The notes under the pieces: model-generated
What the model was told of the DNA's origin: nothing
What the model saw: only the letters and a program-made list of their open reading frames with translations
Databases searched by the model: none
Program-made: the position numbers and the translations under genes
Shown here: piece by piece, positions 43,875 to 56,290 of the stretch
Position numbering within the stretch: position 1 is the first letter of the stretch
How the letters are laid out: each line of letters begins with the position of its first letter
NCBI GenBank assembly: GCA_934045075.1
Contig: OW203721.1
Location: 25,974,181-26,038,180, forward strand
Direction: 5' to 3'
Length of the DNA stretch: 64,000 bases
DNA from: Yponomeuta sedellus
Lineage: Eukaryota; Arthropoda; Insecta; Lepidoptera; Yponomeutidae

Positions 43875-43887
43875 ATTGTACAAATAT

Positions 43888-44194
43888 AAAAACCTATTTA
43901 GAGGCTAAAAATTTCACCCATGCCGGGATTCGAACCCGCAACCTCTGGCTATCCGTACCAGCGCTCTACGAATTGAGCCAATGGGCGACTCACGACATCA
44001 GTGAAATTTCGAACCTCTTTACAATATTCTCTGTATTACGTGAGTCGCCCATTGGCTCAATTGGTAGAGCGCTGGTACGGATAGCCAGTGGTTGCGGGTT
44101 CGAATCCCGGCATGGGTGAAATTTTTAGCCTCTAAATAGGTTTTTAAATTTGTTCCTTAGCACGGGTTAGTGCATTAAAAATAAAAATAGTATA
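43888..44194 (+). mobile_element. Foldback tRNA-derived SINE, copy F4, full length (307 bp)
   Basis: An exact 13-bp target duplication, ATTGTACAAATAT, flanks it (43875-43887, 44195-44207). The left half is the SINE monomer reversed (AAAAACCTATTTAGAGGC, reversed B box GGATTCGAACCC, through TCTGTATTAC). The right half restarts at GTGAGTCGCCC and runs forward through the A box, B box, AATAGGTTTTTAAA and the tail GTTCCTTAGCACGGGTTAG with its A-rich end. This is the best reference copy of the foldback form. Confidence 0.93.
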
Positions 44195-44437
44195 ATTGTA
44201 CAAATATTTTTTTGGCAATAAACTTATTTTTATTTTTTTTTATTTTATTATTATTATATTTTTAATATACCTAAGTGATTTTAGTGCATTAAAAGTGTTG
44301 TTAATGCACCTTAGTAAAATAAAGCTCGCTCGCACAATTACAAATTTTTTTTATGTAAAAAATTGTATAGGTACTTTTTATAAATGAAGTCTGAAGCTTC
44401 ACAGAATAATAGATTTACGGATTTTTACGTATAATTA

Positions 44438-44590
44438 AGCTGTGCAGAGCATCGGTTGGACGCTGGCCTCATATTCGGGAGGCATTGGTTCGATTCTCAG
44501 CATGTACCGTCCATTCAAGTCAAATGGTACATGTCGTTAGTCCAACCCACGAATGGCAGGCTGGCGATCTACCGCTGCTCTAGTTATATC
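44438..44590 (+). mobile_element. tRNA-derived SINE fragment
   Basis: A B-box-like GGTTCGATTCTC is followed by AGCATGTACCGTCC, near SINE family 1. The head is diverged and the body short. Confidence 0.5.
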
Positions 44591-45228
44591 TAAGCATCCG
44601 TAATTTTTATTGTTCCGAAATTAAATTTATCAAAAGTGTAGGTACAATTTTTTTTTAAGTTGCATTGTTCCAGAACACCATGGGTAACTGCATCCTTAAC
44701 TCAGCTAAGTGCGTTACACTGTTAGTGAACTCAAATCACCAGGATGCACTAAAAATAATTCTAGTAAATTTGATTCACGAATTCAACCTGAAACTTCTTT
44801 ATTTACAAGTTTAATTAATATGTAACGTTTAGTACCGCAAGAAACGGTTATGTTGCACTCTATCATTCAGTATATCCCAATTAGTGACATCCTACGTACC
44901 CAAAAGTATGACAGCGCTATATACTCCTATTGTGGGTACAGTGCACGCACTTTAGGATTTGTTTCCAATGGGTACTAGACTATTTGGGTAATTTCTGATA
45001 GTGTATAAGACGGGGTTACCTCTAAAATACGCAATCACCGGTCATAATCATTACTATTATTAATAAAGTTCGCCTTTGTACTTTTAATTTTATAAGTGCA
45101 ATAAAGAATTTTAATAATGATCATTGTAAAAACACTACTCTACTGAGACAGTCTTATATGGCTTTTTATTTAATCTGTGGTTACGTGTTCCGACCACAGA
45201 ATATTTTAGTGAGCATTTTTGGAGTGAT
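44591..45228. other. Intergenic sequence with no recognised feature
   Basis: I see no gene. 45160-45228 resembles 58040-58125 (CAGAATATTTTA and TTTTTGGAG), so part is an unclassified repeat. Confidence 0.4.
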
Positions 45229-45232
45229 TTAA

Positions 45233-45767
45233 GGTGCTTCGGGGTGCTAACTACCGCCACCGATGGAAAAAAACATAACTTGTGTTATCATACGTTTTTA
45301 TTGAAAAGTGAACAGGAGAAATCTTAACAAATGTGACAATTATTTTTAGAACCTATAGTCTAGAACTTAGAATCAACAAGGACTTCAATCACTTTCTGCC
45401 TAAAACGGTCGTTTTAGCGGAAATCGATTAAAGTTTTAACCTATCGATCATAGGTCCAACACTGTAAGTCCTAAAAATTGTTTTTTTTTTGTTTGTGAAA
45501 TACGTTATGTAACAAGTGTTTCTTATAATCTAGCCGCTCTCGGAAACCTGTTCGGTGTATCTGTTAGCGGCGGCCGTTCTAAGATTTTAATTTTGCATGC
45601 ACAACTCAAGAAAGGCCTACAGAACGTACTTTTTGGCACCCTATATTTAGAAATTAATTACAATAAGTTGTTAAGATTTCTCAGGTTCACTTTCAGATAA
45701 AAACGTATTATAAAAAAAAGTTATGATATTTTTCCATTGGTGGCGCGAGTAAGCGCCCCGAAACGCC
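45233..45767. mobile_element. 535-bp MITE with TTAA target duplication
   Basis: TTAA flanks both ends (45229-45232, 45768-45771). The ends GGTGCTTCGGGGTGCT and, in reverse, GGCGTTTCGGGGCGCT continue as arms of about 100 bp (CGCCACC.ATGGAAAAA, ATACGTTTTTAT, GAGAAATCTTAACAA). There is no coding region. The TTAA target suggests a Kolobok or piggyBac relative. Related copies are at 50030 and 53832. Confidence 0.85.
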
Positions 45768-45771
45768 TTAA

Positions 45772-47971
45772 GGATTTGTGTTTTTATAACTTTTATTTTT
45801 TTCATAGATATTTTTCGAATTAGCTTTTCCACGCTCTTCAACATTGGAACCTACGATAAATTATTGTCTTGCCTTCATGTAGGTCAATGATTTATCGAAG
45901 ATAGGCGGCTTCTACACAACATACACATTTTGTATGATATTATTTTGCGATTTTTTTTGATATCCTGTGGTTTCATGGTTTTTCGTTTTATAGTGGCGGT
46001 ACCTGTTAGTTAATGCTTAAAATTAGCAGCATTATCAATCAGACACCACCGCGAAACTGAAAACCCGTGAAACCTCAAGAAATTTAAAAACATCAGATTA
46101 TAAAAAATATATTATTATTTATTACCCGTGCCCCAGCAGTGGGTCATATAAAGGGTCATCATCATCAACATCATCATCATCATCACCAAAAACGTTCCAG
46201 AACTCTTTAAAACAAAAATTAATGGCATACTCTATAAGACGTGTTTTGGGTATCTAGAGGTGGCCCTGTATAGTTGTAAGTTTTTGATAAACCGATAAAT
46301 GTAACATCCGTGGATATACTTGGAGGTCAACGGGACATCAGCGTATATCCGCGGATGGACAACGGTCTATGTGTCTAAAGACATACGTTCTTATTTATTT
46401 TATATAGGGTGTGACAAAGTTCCTAGTTCTATCCGAAACTTGATGTTTTGGTCGCCAATACAAACAACTTATGGCATTGGAAGTAACTCCGGCCTCCAAA
46501 CATTCTTCATCCCTTTAGTTACAGCCATAAATATGTATTTAAAATCATTGTGTTAGAAAAGTTTCGTGTTACCGGGTAGGACCCGCCCTTTATACTTTTG
46601 TAATAAATAAGATTTTGTCGCACCCTATATTCACTACGATTGCAATCTACGTAGACGTCCCGAATTATAAGTTGCAGTTCTTTCCGACTTTCATTTGTGT
46701 TGTACAACATTCATTTTGTTTTTTAATGATAAAAAAAATATTTCTCTATCTATTTCTAACTCTTTCCTTCCTTACATCGTGTGATAAGCGTTCAGATTTG
46801 CAATCATGGTTTTGATAAAACACTTGATTATCACAAGGCCATATAACTGTTTTATGTTTGTTTGATGGCGATAAGAACTGCCTGCTACATTGTCAGTAAA
46901 TTTTATTTTTTATTTTCAAATTTATTTTAGATTTTGAAGTAGTTGACCAAGGGAACTATAGAAGTCGTAAAGAAACCATAATTTCCAACATTGAAATGTA
47001 TATTTTGTTTACAACAAAGCTGGCTGATATGCATGTACATTTTTTTAAATTTGTACAATTTGTTAAAATAGGTTAAAATTACGCCTTACGAGACCATTCA
47101 GGCCTATCTTGGTTTTAATTTGTGAACGTTCCGAAGGAAACTTTACCAATACGTTAAGAGACACAACTAGAGGAGTTTGGTCAAGATTAGAAATGAGAAT
47201 AAGAGAGAACTTTGAACTCCATAGGCCTTATGATAAAAACTGTTCACAAGGCATAAATCACATTCTAATTTCGTAAATTTGCAATACTAAGCATGACCAA
47301 ATCTGGATTTGACCTGGACCTGGATCTTCAAAAAGAATATTTCATTGCGGGGCCATTGCACCTTCTTAAGGATGTTCTTATGTCTGGCATGCTGTCTCGC
47401 TTACACAATCTAGCATTTGTAGTGATTTTAATCAAATTAGTATACTAAGTTTTAATGTCGTCTGAGGATTTGATATGTGTAATGTACGAGCATTGTAAAT
47501 ATATTTTTGTTTTCCTATACACACGGTCTTATTTTTAAAATAACAATTCTCAGAGCCAGTTTAAATAGTCTCGGAAAACCGCAGATTATTTAAACTCGCT
47601 CTGAGGGATGTTTTGAAGAATGAATAAGACCGTTAGTTCGTAATAAAAAAAAGTGTTGCCATATTTATAAATTTTGGTAACAAGCATTTCTCGATCAAAC
47701 ACCAAGATGAAAAATATATCTTTTATGTCCGTGATTTTAATAGCAAACCCTCAAACCACATTTATAAAAGGTATTTTTTTTACAATCGTAAATGTTACCA
47801 TGTGCGAGCAATTCAGCGTGCTACACGTAAAACCTAATTTACTTCTAAACTGTGTAAATCACAGTTAACTGGAGCACGGAATGTATATCTCTCTTGTATG
47901 TCTAATCTTCTTGCGTTTGTACATTTGTACAAAGCGTTTTTATAAACCTGTTTTGAGCAACCCCAATTTGT
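45772..47971. other. Intergenic sequence with repeat traces
   Basis: A scrap of family A (CCGTGCCCCAGCAGTGGG) lies near 46128 and an ATC-rich tract near 46155-46185. 47130-47290 resembles an arm of the 42.6-kb element (GAAACTTTACCAATACGTTA). I see no gene. Confidence 0.45.
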
Positions 47972-48262
47972 ACAAACTCCTTAGTACTTTGTTACACATC
48001 CTTCTACTTTGTTATACATCGTCCTACTTTGTTACACAACCTCCTAATTCCTTACACATCTCACTACGTTTTTACACATCCTCATACTTTCATACACGTC
48101 TCCATGATTTGTAACATCTTATTTTTGGCACATCCTCGCACTTTGTTACAAATCCTCCAACTTTGTTACACATCCTCCAACGTTGTTACACATCCTTCTA
48201 CTTTGATACACATCCCCCTGCGTTACACACCTACTCTGTTACACATCCTCCTACTTTGGTAA
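47972..48262 (+). repeat. Degenerate minisatellite, unit about 21-22 bp
   Basis: More than a dozen units of the form TACTTTGTTACACATCCTCC are arranged head to tail with scattered changes. The open frames across it are by-products of the repeat. Confidence 0.9.
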
Positions 48263-48435
48263 TAATAGTGAGTGGTGTTTTAGAATTACAGGTTGTTGAT
48301 TGCACTCATGGGATATTGTTAGGTTGATACTTGTACCAACTCATGTATTTTAGACAGATAATCCTTAATGAGACTTACGAGTTACGTATATTTCGTTTTA
48401 TAATTTTTTTATTTCAATATTTTCTTAAGTTTCAT

Positions 48436-51400
48436 ATTATTTGAGAAAATATGGTCAGAGTGAAGTTTTTTCGTTGCCTTTTTCTCTGTAGTAAGTTGAC
48501 CCGAAGACAGCCGCTAACATTTTCCATTGATATTCGACAAAGAGTATGAAATATACGTCATATTTTTTTTTATTTCCGCTTTCATCCCGTATCGAAAACG
48601 AATTATTATGAAATTCTACGAAATACTCGAATTATTTAAATTTCTTTACAACGAGAGCGCCGCCTGGCAAAGAACGAAAAAAAAGAGAAAAATACTTACA
48701 GGGTGTAACAAAGTGCGTCCGAAAATGGGAGATTCCACTCGTTCATTCTAGCAACTTTCACTTTAGAGAGAATTTGAAATCCCAAAAGTAAAAGTTATGC
48801 GTATAAACCTGTGGAAAGCCCTGATTTTCGAATGTATCTGGGGTAATTGTTACACCGTATATGTATATTTAAATATTTTTTTGCGCCCGACTGCGCTCTT
48901 AATGTAAACATCTTTAAACGCTTAGTAATTCATAGAACTTGTAATAATTAATACAGGACAAAATCTGAAATAAAAAGTTTTATTTTTTAACGTAAATAAA
49001 TCACACCCTGTTCGGTGAATATCGATGTACAGTCGAGCCCATCAACCCTTACATTTTAACATCATAGACTGCACGCATGTATAGGTTGATTCGCTGCCAC
49101 TGCACAATGTTGATGCTGTGTGTAGCGGAGAAAAAGGCAGCGATGAATGCACCTTACGGTGACCATATTTTCTAAAATCATGTTGGGTTTTGGGATTGGA
49201 GCTGAAGGGAAGTTCTGTCTACATCGTGGCAAGTGGCAAAATCTGGTCTCTGCCTACCCCACCGCCATGTAGGCGTGAGGTTATGTTTTTATTTATACAA
49301 TAGTGGGTACGGGCGCCACCAGTCTATTAATTTCACAAGAGTGCAATCAACAACTCCAAATGATAAAACATCCGTCTCTAATCTTACAAAAGCACCAGGA
49401 GTCGTGACGAATCGATCATCATCATCTTCACCAGCCATTTGACGCCCACTGCAGGACATAAGCCTCCTTCATCATCATCATCATATACTTATTACGAAGT
49501 TCATAATTATTCAAACCATTAATTATTTCTTTTAAATTGAGAGTATTGAAAACCTAAACAAATTTACCTGTTGCCCCCACATGCCCGATTCATTGAACTC
49601 CAATTCATGGCTTACCATGACAGTTAGATGGAAATTGCAAAGTCAAAGTCTTAACTGTTCATACGTTGAACCTACGATGCTGAGTACTTGGAGCGAGTTA
49701 TGGAACACTACACAAAAAAATAATGGCAAATATTATTGGGATATCCAGCCCCCTATCCTAGATAGACCTTGGTTTTTCACTTTTATCCACACCTACAATG
49801 TGCCATCTTTGACATTTCCTCTCCGGTGTTCTTAACCAAGATTCGTGTCAAGGTCCGTGACTTGTCTTTGTTGATAAAAGCTACTGACTATTAAGTCCAT
49901 TCTGAAATATGTTAGTACTCCCTTGGTTAAAACTTTGGCTTCATTGATTTCTTCTAACAATATTAAATTGTAAACGTCTGCTATTAGACATTATAATTTT
50001 TATAATTGGAGGTGTTGGTTTCAGGCGCTTAGGAGCGCTTACTAGCCCCACCAATGGAATAAAAACCACAACTTGTTGTATTTTAGGTTTAGGTTTAATA
50101 ATAATAGGTTTTTTCAAAACGTAAACATGAGACATCTTTATATCTGTTGTAACAATTTTTTGGACATACAGCCTAGAACCTAGGATCAACGATCTAGGAC
50201 TTTAATAGATTAGCGGACATCGATTAAAGCCTTAGGATATTTATACTACATTCTATGCTGTATGTTCTAAAAATGGTTATCACAGATATTAAGATTTCTC
50301 ATGTTTACTTTTAGCAAACAACGTATTATAAAACAAGTTATAAATTACACTATTTTTATTTTTAATGCACTAACCCGTGCTAAGGAACAAATTTAAAAAC
50401 CTATTTAGAGGCTAAAAATTTCACCCATGCCGGGATTCGAACCCGCAACCTCTGGCTATCCGTACCAGCGCTCTACCAATTGAGCCAATGGGCGACTCAC
50501 GACATCAGTGAAATTTCGAACCTCTTTACAATATTCTCTGTATTACGTACAGGCAGCGACATCTGACTTAAGCAAATTGCATTACTTACAGCCCCGACTA
50601 CCTACTTTGCAGTTAGGTTTAACATCGGAACGATATCACTGTACCCACATGATTACACTATTTTTATTTTTAATGCACTAACCCGTGCTAAGGAACAAAT
50701 TTAAAAACCTATTTAGAGGCTAAAAATTTCACCCATGCCGGGATTCGAACCCGCAACCTCTGGCTATCCGTACCAGCGCTCTACCAATTGAGCCAATGGG
50801 CGACTCACGACATCAGTGAAATTTCGAACCTCTTTACAATTGGTTCATTGGCTCAATTGGTAGAGCGCTGGTACGGATAGCCAGAGGTTGCGGGTTCGAA
50901 TCCCGGCATGGGTGAAATTTTTAGCCTCTAAATAGGTTTTTAAATTTGTTCCTTAGCACGGGTTAGTGCATTAAAAATAAAAATAGTGTAATCATGTGGG
51001 TACAGTGATATCGTTCCGATGTTAAACCTTACTGCAAAGTAGGTAGTCGGGGCTGTAAGTAATGCAATTTGCTTAAGTCAGATGTCGCTGCCTGTACGTA
51101 ATACAGAGAATATTGTAAAGAGGTTCGAAATTTCACTGATGTCGTGAGTCGCCCATTGGCTCAATTGGTAGAGCGCTGGTACGGATAGCCAGAGGTTGCG
51201 GGTTCGAATCCCGGCATGGGTGAAATTTTTAGCCTCTAAATAGGTTTTTAAAAGGCCATTTATGGCTTTAGAAGGTCCGAACCCACTTAATCTGTACCTT
51301 TATTATTTAAACCTAAAATAAATGAAATAAAATAAAAAAAACTGTATCCAGTAATTACACTATTTTTATTTTTAACGCACTAACCCGTGCTAGGGAACAA

Positions 51401-52236
51401 ATTTAAAAACCTATTTAGAGGCTAAAAATTTCACCCATGCCGGGATTCGAACCCGCAACCTCTGGCTATCCGTACCAGCGCTCTACCAATTGAGCCAATG
51501 GGCGACTCACGACATCAGTGAAATTTCGAACCTCTTTACAATTGGTTCATTGGCTCAATTGGTAGAGCGCTGGTACGGATAGCCAGAGGTTGCGGGTTCG
51601 AATCCCGGCATGGGTGAAATTTTTAGCCTCTAAATAGGTTTTTAAATTTGTTCCTTAGCACGGGTTAGTGCATTAAAAATAAAAATAGTGTAATCATGTG
51701 GGTACAGTGATATCGTTCCGATGTTAAACCTTACTGCAAAGTAGGTAGTCGGGGCTGTAAGTAATGCAATTTGCTTAAGTCAGATGTCGCTGCCTGTACG
51801 TAATACAGAGAATATTGTAAAGAGGTTCGAAATTTCACTGATGTCGTGAGTCGCCCATTGGCTCAATTGGTAGAGCGCTGGTACGGATAGCCAGAGGTTG
51901 CGGGTTCGAATCCCGGCATGGGTGAAATTTTTAGCCTCTAAATAGGTTTTTAAGTTATAAATTTTATTCCATTGGTGGCGGTGGTTAGCGGCCCTAAGCT
52001 TCAATTTCAAGTCCCTCACTGGCCTCCATTCTCAATTTGAATAGCTTGCCAACTGTAATTGTGTCGCTCCCATGTTCTAAAACTTCTCAATATTTAAATA
52101 TGAGTATATGACCAGTGGAGAGGTAAACAAACTTTGGAGTCACTGTACGTTGAGTTAAACTAATCGGTCGTCGTATTCTAGATGTTAATTTGGATATAAA
52201 AACTTCAGTTAAGGCGACCCTTCTAAGAGCAATTTT
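48436..52236 (+). repeat. Tandem duplication, copy 1 (with a 1.6-kb insertion)
   Basis: From ATTTGAGAAAATATGG on, the sequence matches 52237-54839 closely, offset about 3.8 kb. Copy 1 differs by the SINE complex at 50347-51951, by lacking about 410 bp present at 54268-54680, and by small indels. No gene is recognised in the unit. It includes a short RTE 3' end near 49440 and a MITE of the 45233 family. Confidence 0.92.
50347..51951 (-). mobile_element. Compound palindromic SINE complex (1.6 kb) of the foldback family
   Basis: It is flanked by AAGTTATAAATT (50335-50346, 51952-51963); the paralogous site at 54146 has this word once and no insert. Inside are reversed monomers at 50347 and 50652, an inversion centre near 50840, forward monomers at 50850 and 51105, then a second copy of 50652-51254 at 51354-51956, offset 702 bp. 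A roughly 115-bp spacer (starting TACAGGCAGCGACATC) appears once reversed relative to its other copies. Confidence 0.9.
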
Positions 52237-54839
52237 ATTTGAGAAAATATGGTCAGAGTGAAGTTTTTTCGTTGCCTTTTTCTCTGTAGTAAGTTGACCC
52301 GAAGACAGCCGCTAACATTTTCCATTGATATTCGACAAAGAGTATGAAATATACGTCATATTTTTTTTATTTCCGCTTTCATCCCGTATCGAAAACGAAT
52401 TATTATGAAATTCTACGAAATACTCGAAATATTTAAATTTCTTTACAACGAGAGCGCCGCCTGGCAAAGAACGAAAAAAAAAGAGAAAAATACTTACAGG
52501 GTGTAACAAAGTGCGTCCGAAAATGGGAGATTCCACTCGTTCATTCTAGCAACTTTCACTTTAGAGAGAATTTGAAATCCCAAAAGTAAAAGTTATGCGT
52601 ATAAACCTGTGGAAAGCCCTGATTTTCGAATGTATCTGGGGTAATTGTTACACCGTATATGTATATTTTTATTATTTTTTTGCGCCCGACTGCGCTCTTA
52701 ATGTAAACATCTTTAAACGCTTAGTAATTCATAGAACTTGTAATAATTAATACAGGACAAAATCTGAAATAAAAAGTTTTATTTTTTAACGTAAATAAAT
52801 CACACCCTGTTCTGTGAATATCGATGTACAGTCGAGCCCATCAACCCTTACCTTTTAACATCATAGACTGCACGCATGTATAGGTTGATTCGCTGCCACT
52901 GCACAATGTTGATGCTGTGTGTAGCGGAGAAAAAGGCAGCGATGAATGCACCTTACGGTGACCATATTTTCTAAAATCATGTTGGGTTTTGGGATTGGAG
53001 CTGAAGGGAAGTTCTGTCTACATCGTGGCAAGTGGCAAAATCTGGTCTCTGCCTACCCCACCGCCATGTAGGCGTGAGGTTATGTTTTTATTTATACAAT
53101 AGTGGGTACGGGCGCCACCAGTCTATTGATTTCACAAGAGTGCAATCAACAACTCCAAATGATAAAACATCCGTCTCTAATCTTACAAAAGCACCAGGAG
53201 TCGTGACGAATCGATCATCATCATCTTCACCAGCCATTTGACGCCCACTGCAGGACATAAGCCTCCTTCATCATCATTATATACTACCGTATACATATTA
53301 CGAAGTTCATAATTATTCAAACCATTAATTATTTCTTTAAATTGAGAGCATTGAAAACCTAAACAAATTTACCTGTTGCCCCCACATGCCCGATTCATTG
53401 AACTCCAATTCATGGCTTACCATGACAGTTAGATGGAAATTGCAAAGTCAAAGTCTTAACTGTTCATACGTTGAACCTACGATGCTGAGTACTTGGAGCG
53501 AGTTATGGAACACTACACAAAAAAATAATGGCAAATATTATTGGGATATCCAGCCCCCTATCCTAGATAGACCTTGGTTTTTCACTTTTATCCACACCTA
53601 CAATGTGCCATCTTTGACATTTCCTCTCCGGTGTTCTTAACCAAGATTCGTGTCAAGGTCCGTGACTTGTCTTTGTTGATAAAAGCTACTGACTATTAAG
53701 TCCATTCTGAAATATGTTAGTAGTCCCTTGGTTAAAACTTTGGCTTCATTGATTTCTTCTAACAATATTAAATTGTAAACGTCTGCTATTAGACATTATA
53801 ATTTTTATAATTGGAGGTGTTGGTTTCAGGCGCTTAGGAGCGCTTACTAGCCCCACCAATGGAATAAAAACCACAACTTGTTGTATTTTAGGTTTAGGTT
53901 TAATAATAATAATAATAGGTTTTTTCAAAACGTAAACATGAGACATCTTTATATCTGTTGTAACAATTTTTTGGACATACAGCCTAGAACCTAGGATCAA
54001 CGATCTAGGACTTTAATCGATTAGCGGACATCGATTAAAGCCTTAGGATATTTATACTACATTCTATGCTGTATGTTCTAAAAATGGTTATCACAGATAT
54101 TAAGATTTCTCATGTTTACTTTTAGCAAACAACGTATTATAAAACAAGTTATAAATTTTATTCCATTGGTGGCGGTGGTTAGCGGCCCTAAGCTTCAATT
54201 TCAAGTCCCTCACTGGCCTCCATTCTCAATTTGAAAAGCTTGCCAACTGTAATTGTGTCGCTCCCATGACTGACTCATCATTGACAGTAGTCGTCCAGAA
54301 TAATACCATTGAAAAGAAAAAATAAATAATAATGTAGTTATATTGATGATGGTAAACTATGAATTGTAGTTCTAGGAAGCTTGGGCCAGGTTTCGTATAA
54401 TTTAGCGGATCTGCTTTTATTTTATTAAGACCAAGCTCCCTACGTACCTACTATGGACAAAAGTGTTGATTTTTTTAACTATAACTTTTAGACGCCTAAA
54501 TAAGGTTTGATATTATAGTTTGTTCTTATCGAATTTTATCTTATATTTTATTAAGTACAAATAACAGTAACATCTTGTAGAAACCCACTTGTCTGTAAGT
54601 GCATAATATTTTGGACAATTTCTCTCATTTAAGCATAATAATCATTGTAAAACTGAAACATTATTTTTAAATGACCCTGTTTCTAAAACTTCTAATAGTT
54701 AAATATGAGTATATGTCCAGTGGAGAGGTAAACAAACTTTGGAGTCACTGTACGTTGAGTTAAACTAATCGGTCGTCGTATTCTAGATGTTAATTTGGAT
54801 ATAAAAACTTCAGTCAAGGCGACCCTTCAAGGAGCAATT
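52237..54839 (+). repeat. Tandem duplication, copy 2 (no SINE insertion)
   Basis: This is the uninterrupted copy of the unit. It carries the empty SINE target at 54146 and a TIR element at about 53832-54192 (GGCGCTTAGGAGCGCTTAC and the reversed CCATTGGTGGCGG end). Copy 1 joins it inside a terminal repeat of the element at 54815. Confidence 0.92.
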
Positions 54840-55698
54840 TCCATACAAACGTAGTTCGATTTTAATTCACGTATGTAATAAAGGAATCAAATTAAGGTTT
54901 GCGCGTACTTATAGCTAGATATATCGGAATAAAACATAAATTATACCCTGAGAAATTTTCATGGAAACTATTTACAAGGCTATAATTAATTTTTGATAAA
55001 TTTATTTCCAATTCTAAGCACGATCAAACCTCAATCTATGTCCTCTATCGGGATCGTATCGGGATCGATAAATTAGGTCGACTAAAAGGTGGAGATACTT
55101 CACCTCGAGCTTTACACCCGTGGTGAATTAAGTCGACTCAATTTTATTTTAATTATAGTGTACCTTATTCACCTTTGGTAACGGATGCAGAGCACATTGC
55201 CATTAAGTGCACGTAACTCAATCGCAATTTGTATTGGATCCGTTAACATTAAGGTAAGTATTCCGTTGTTCGTTAAAATATTGTTTAACTGTGTCTCATG
55301 GTCGACTCGATAACTTCTGACAGTAAGGCCCGCCACTGTCCTACAATCCTCCACCAACCCGGACTCGGCCCCCGTGGTGGAGTATGGCCGAACCTTCCTG
55401 CGATGCAGGAAGAGACCCGGGCCTCGGCAGTGGGGGCATACAAGGGTAGATATCGAATTCACCCAGGTTATTTGGCTCGAGGTGACTTTTTTTGCTGCAC
55501 TTTTTAGTCAACCTAATTGACCTAGCTAAGATAATAATATTCTTTATTCTAGTTGAACTACTCAAGGTGAATTAAGTGAAACGATCCCTCTAAACGTATT
55601 GGTGAAGTGTTATTGCGATCTGGCATGTCGTTTGTAAATATAAAACAAACTATGTTTGTATGAGAAATGTCTCGTGAGGCGCCTTCTTAAGTGCTTTT
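54815..55698. mobile_element. Long-TIR element related to the 42.6-kb one
   Basis: The left end GGCGACCCTTCAAGGAGC with CCATACAAACGTAG matches the reversed right end GGCGCCTCACGAGAC with CATACAAACATAG. The right edge is TTAA; the left edge in copy 1 of the duplication (52209) is TTAAGGCG. Inner arms include CTCTAAACGTATTGG. A family A repeat is nested at 55313-55450. Confidence 0.7.
55313..55450 (-). repeat. Interspersed repeat family A, nested in the 54.8-kb element
   Basis: GATAACTTCTGACAGTAAGG, CTACAATCCTCCACCAACCC and the GGCAGTGGGGGCATACAAGG end match the family in reverse. Confidence 0.75.
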
Positions 55699-56094
55699 AA
55701 CTATAATACGGCCTAAGTTACCTAATTGTTTAGTTTATTCAAGTTAAGCTATTTTGTGTGTTGTAATAATTTAATGGTCGTAATTAATACTAATTTATAA
55801 AAGACAATTTGGTACACGTCCAGAGTAAGAAAAGAGATTGTAGAAGAAAAAAGTTTTCTGAGAACGTTCCCGCCATTTTACGTTTCTCTTGGTCACTGTA
55901 TATTGTGTTTTTCTTTATTTAAACGACGAGTCTCTCAGGACGAAGCCAAAAGCCGTGTTTCGAAGATGCCGAAAGTCGAGGCCGAAAGCAGAGTCTAAGG
56001 GCTCGTCCCCATGCTGTTATTTTTATTAAAGTACATTTTGTTTTATTCTGTGTGTTTTATTCAACTAGTATCTACGTTCCGATTAGCTTTGTTA

Positions 56095-56290
56095 TCGTAA
56101 CAATGGACACGTGACTACCAAGCGGAGGTCGTGGGTTCAATTCCCACTTTAGGCCACCGTTCTTGATATGAGTGCAAGGGTCTTTAGTCTGGGTGTATTT
56201 CCTAGTCCACAATCGTTGTCTTGGTCCCAAACTAGAATACCCTTGTCTGTGGTCTCCTTGCAAATGATGTTGATGGATAATAGACCAGGA
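56095..56290 (+). mobile_element. tRNA-derived SINE fragment (family unsure)
   Basis: GTCGTGGGTTCAATTCCCAC is a tRNA T-arm with a B box. The A box is lost. A unique body follows. Confidence 0.45.

Noticed and set aside
43918..44115. tRNA genes at 43.9-44.1, 50.4-51.9, 35.6 and 60.7 kb
   Set aside because: The A and B boxes and cloverleaf arms are tRNA-like, but the anticodon loop reads ACGGATA with no T at position 33, the acceptor stem is imperfect, and each copy sits in a longer repeat with target duplications. They are SINE heads.
48029..48262. His/Thr-rich 77-codon frame
   Set aside because: It is a translation of the 22-bp minisatellite.
49581..49835. 84-codon frame repeated identically at 53386
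   Set aside because: It is kept in both places only because the DNA was recently duplicated. It has no recognisable family and no conservation beyond the duplicate.
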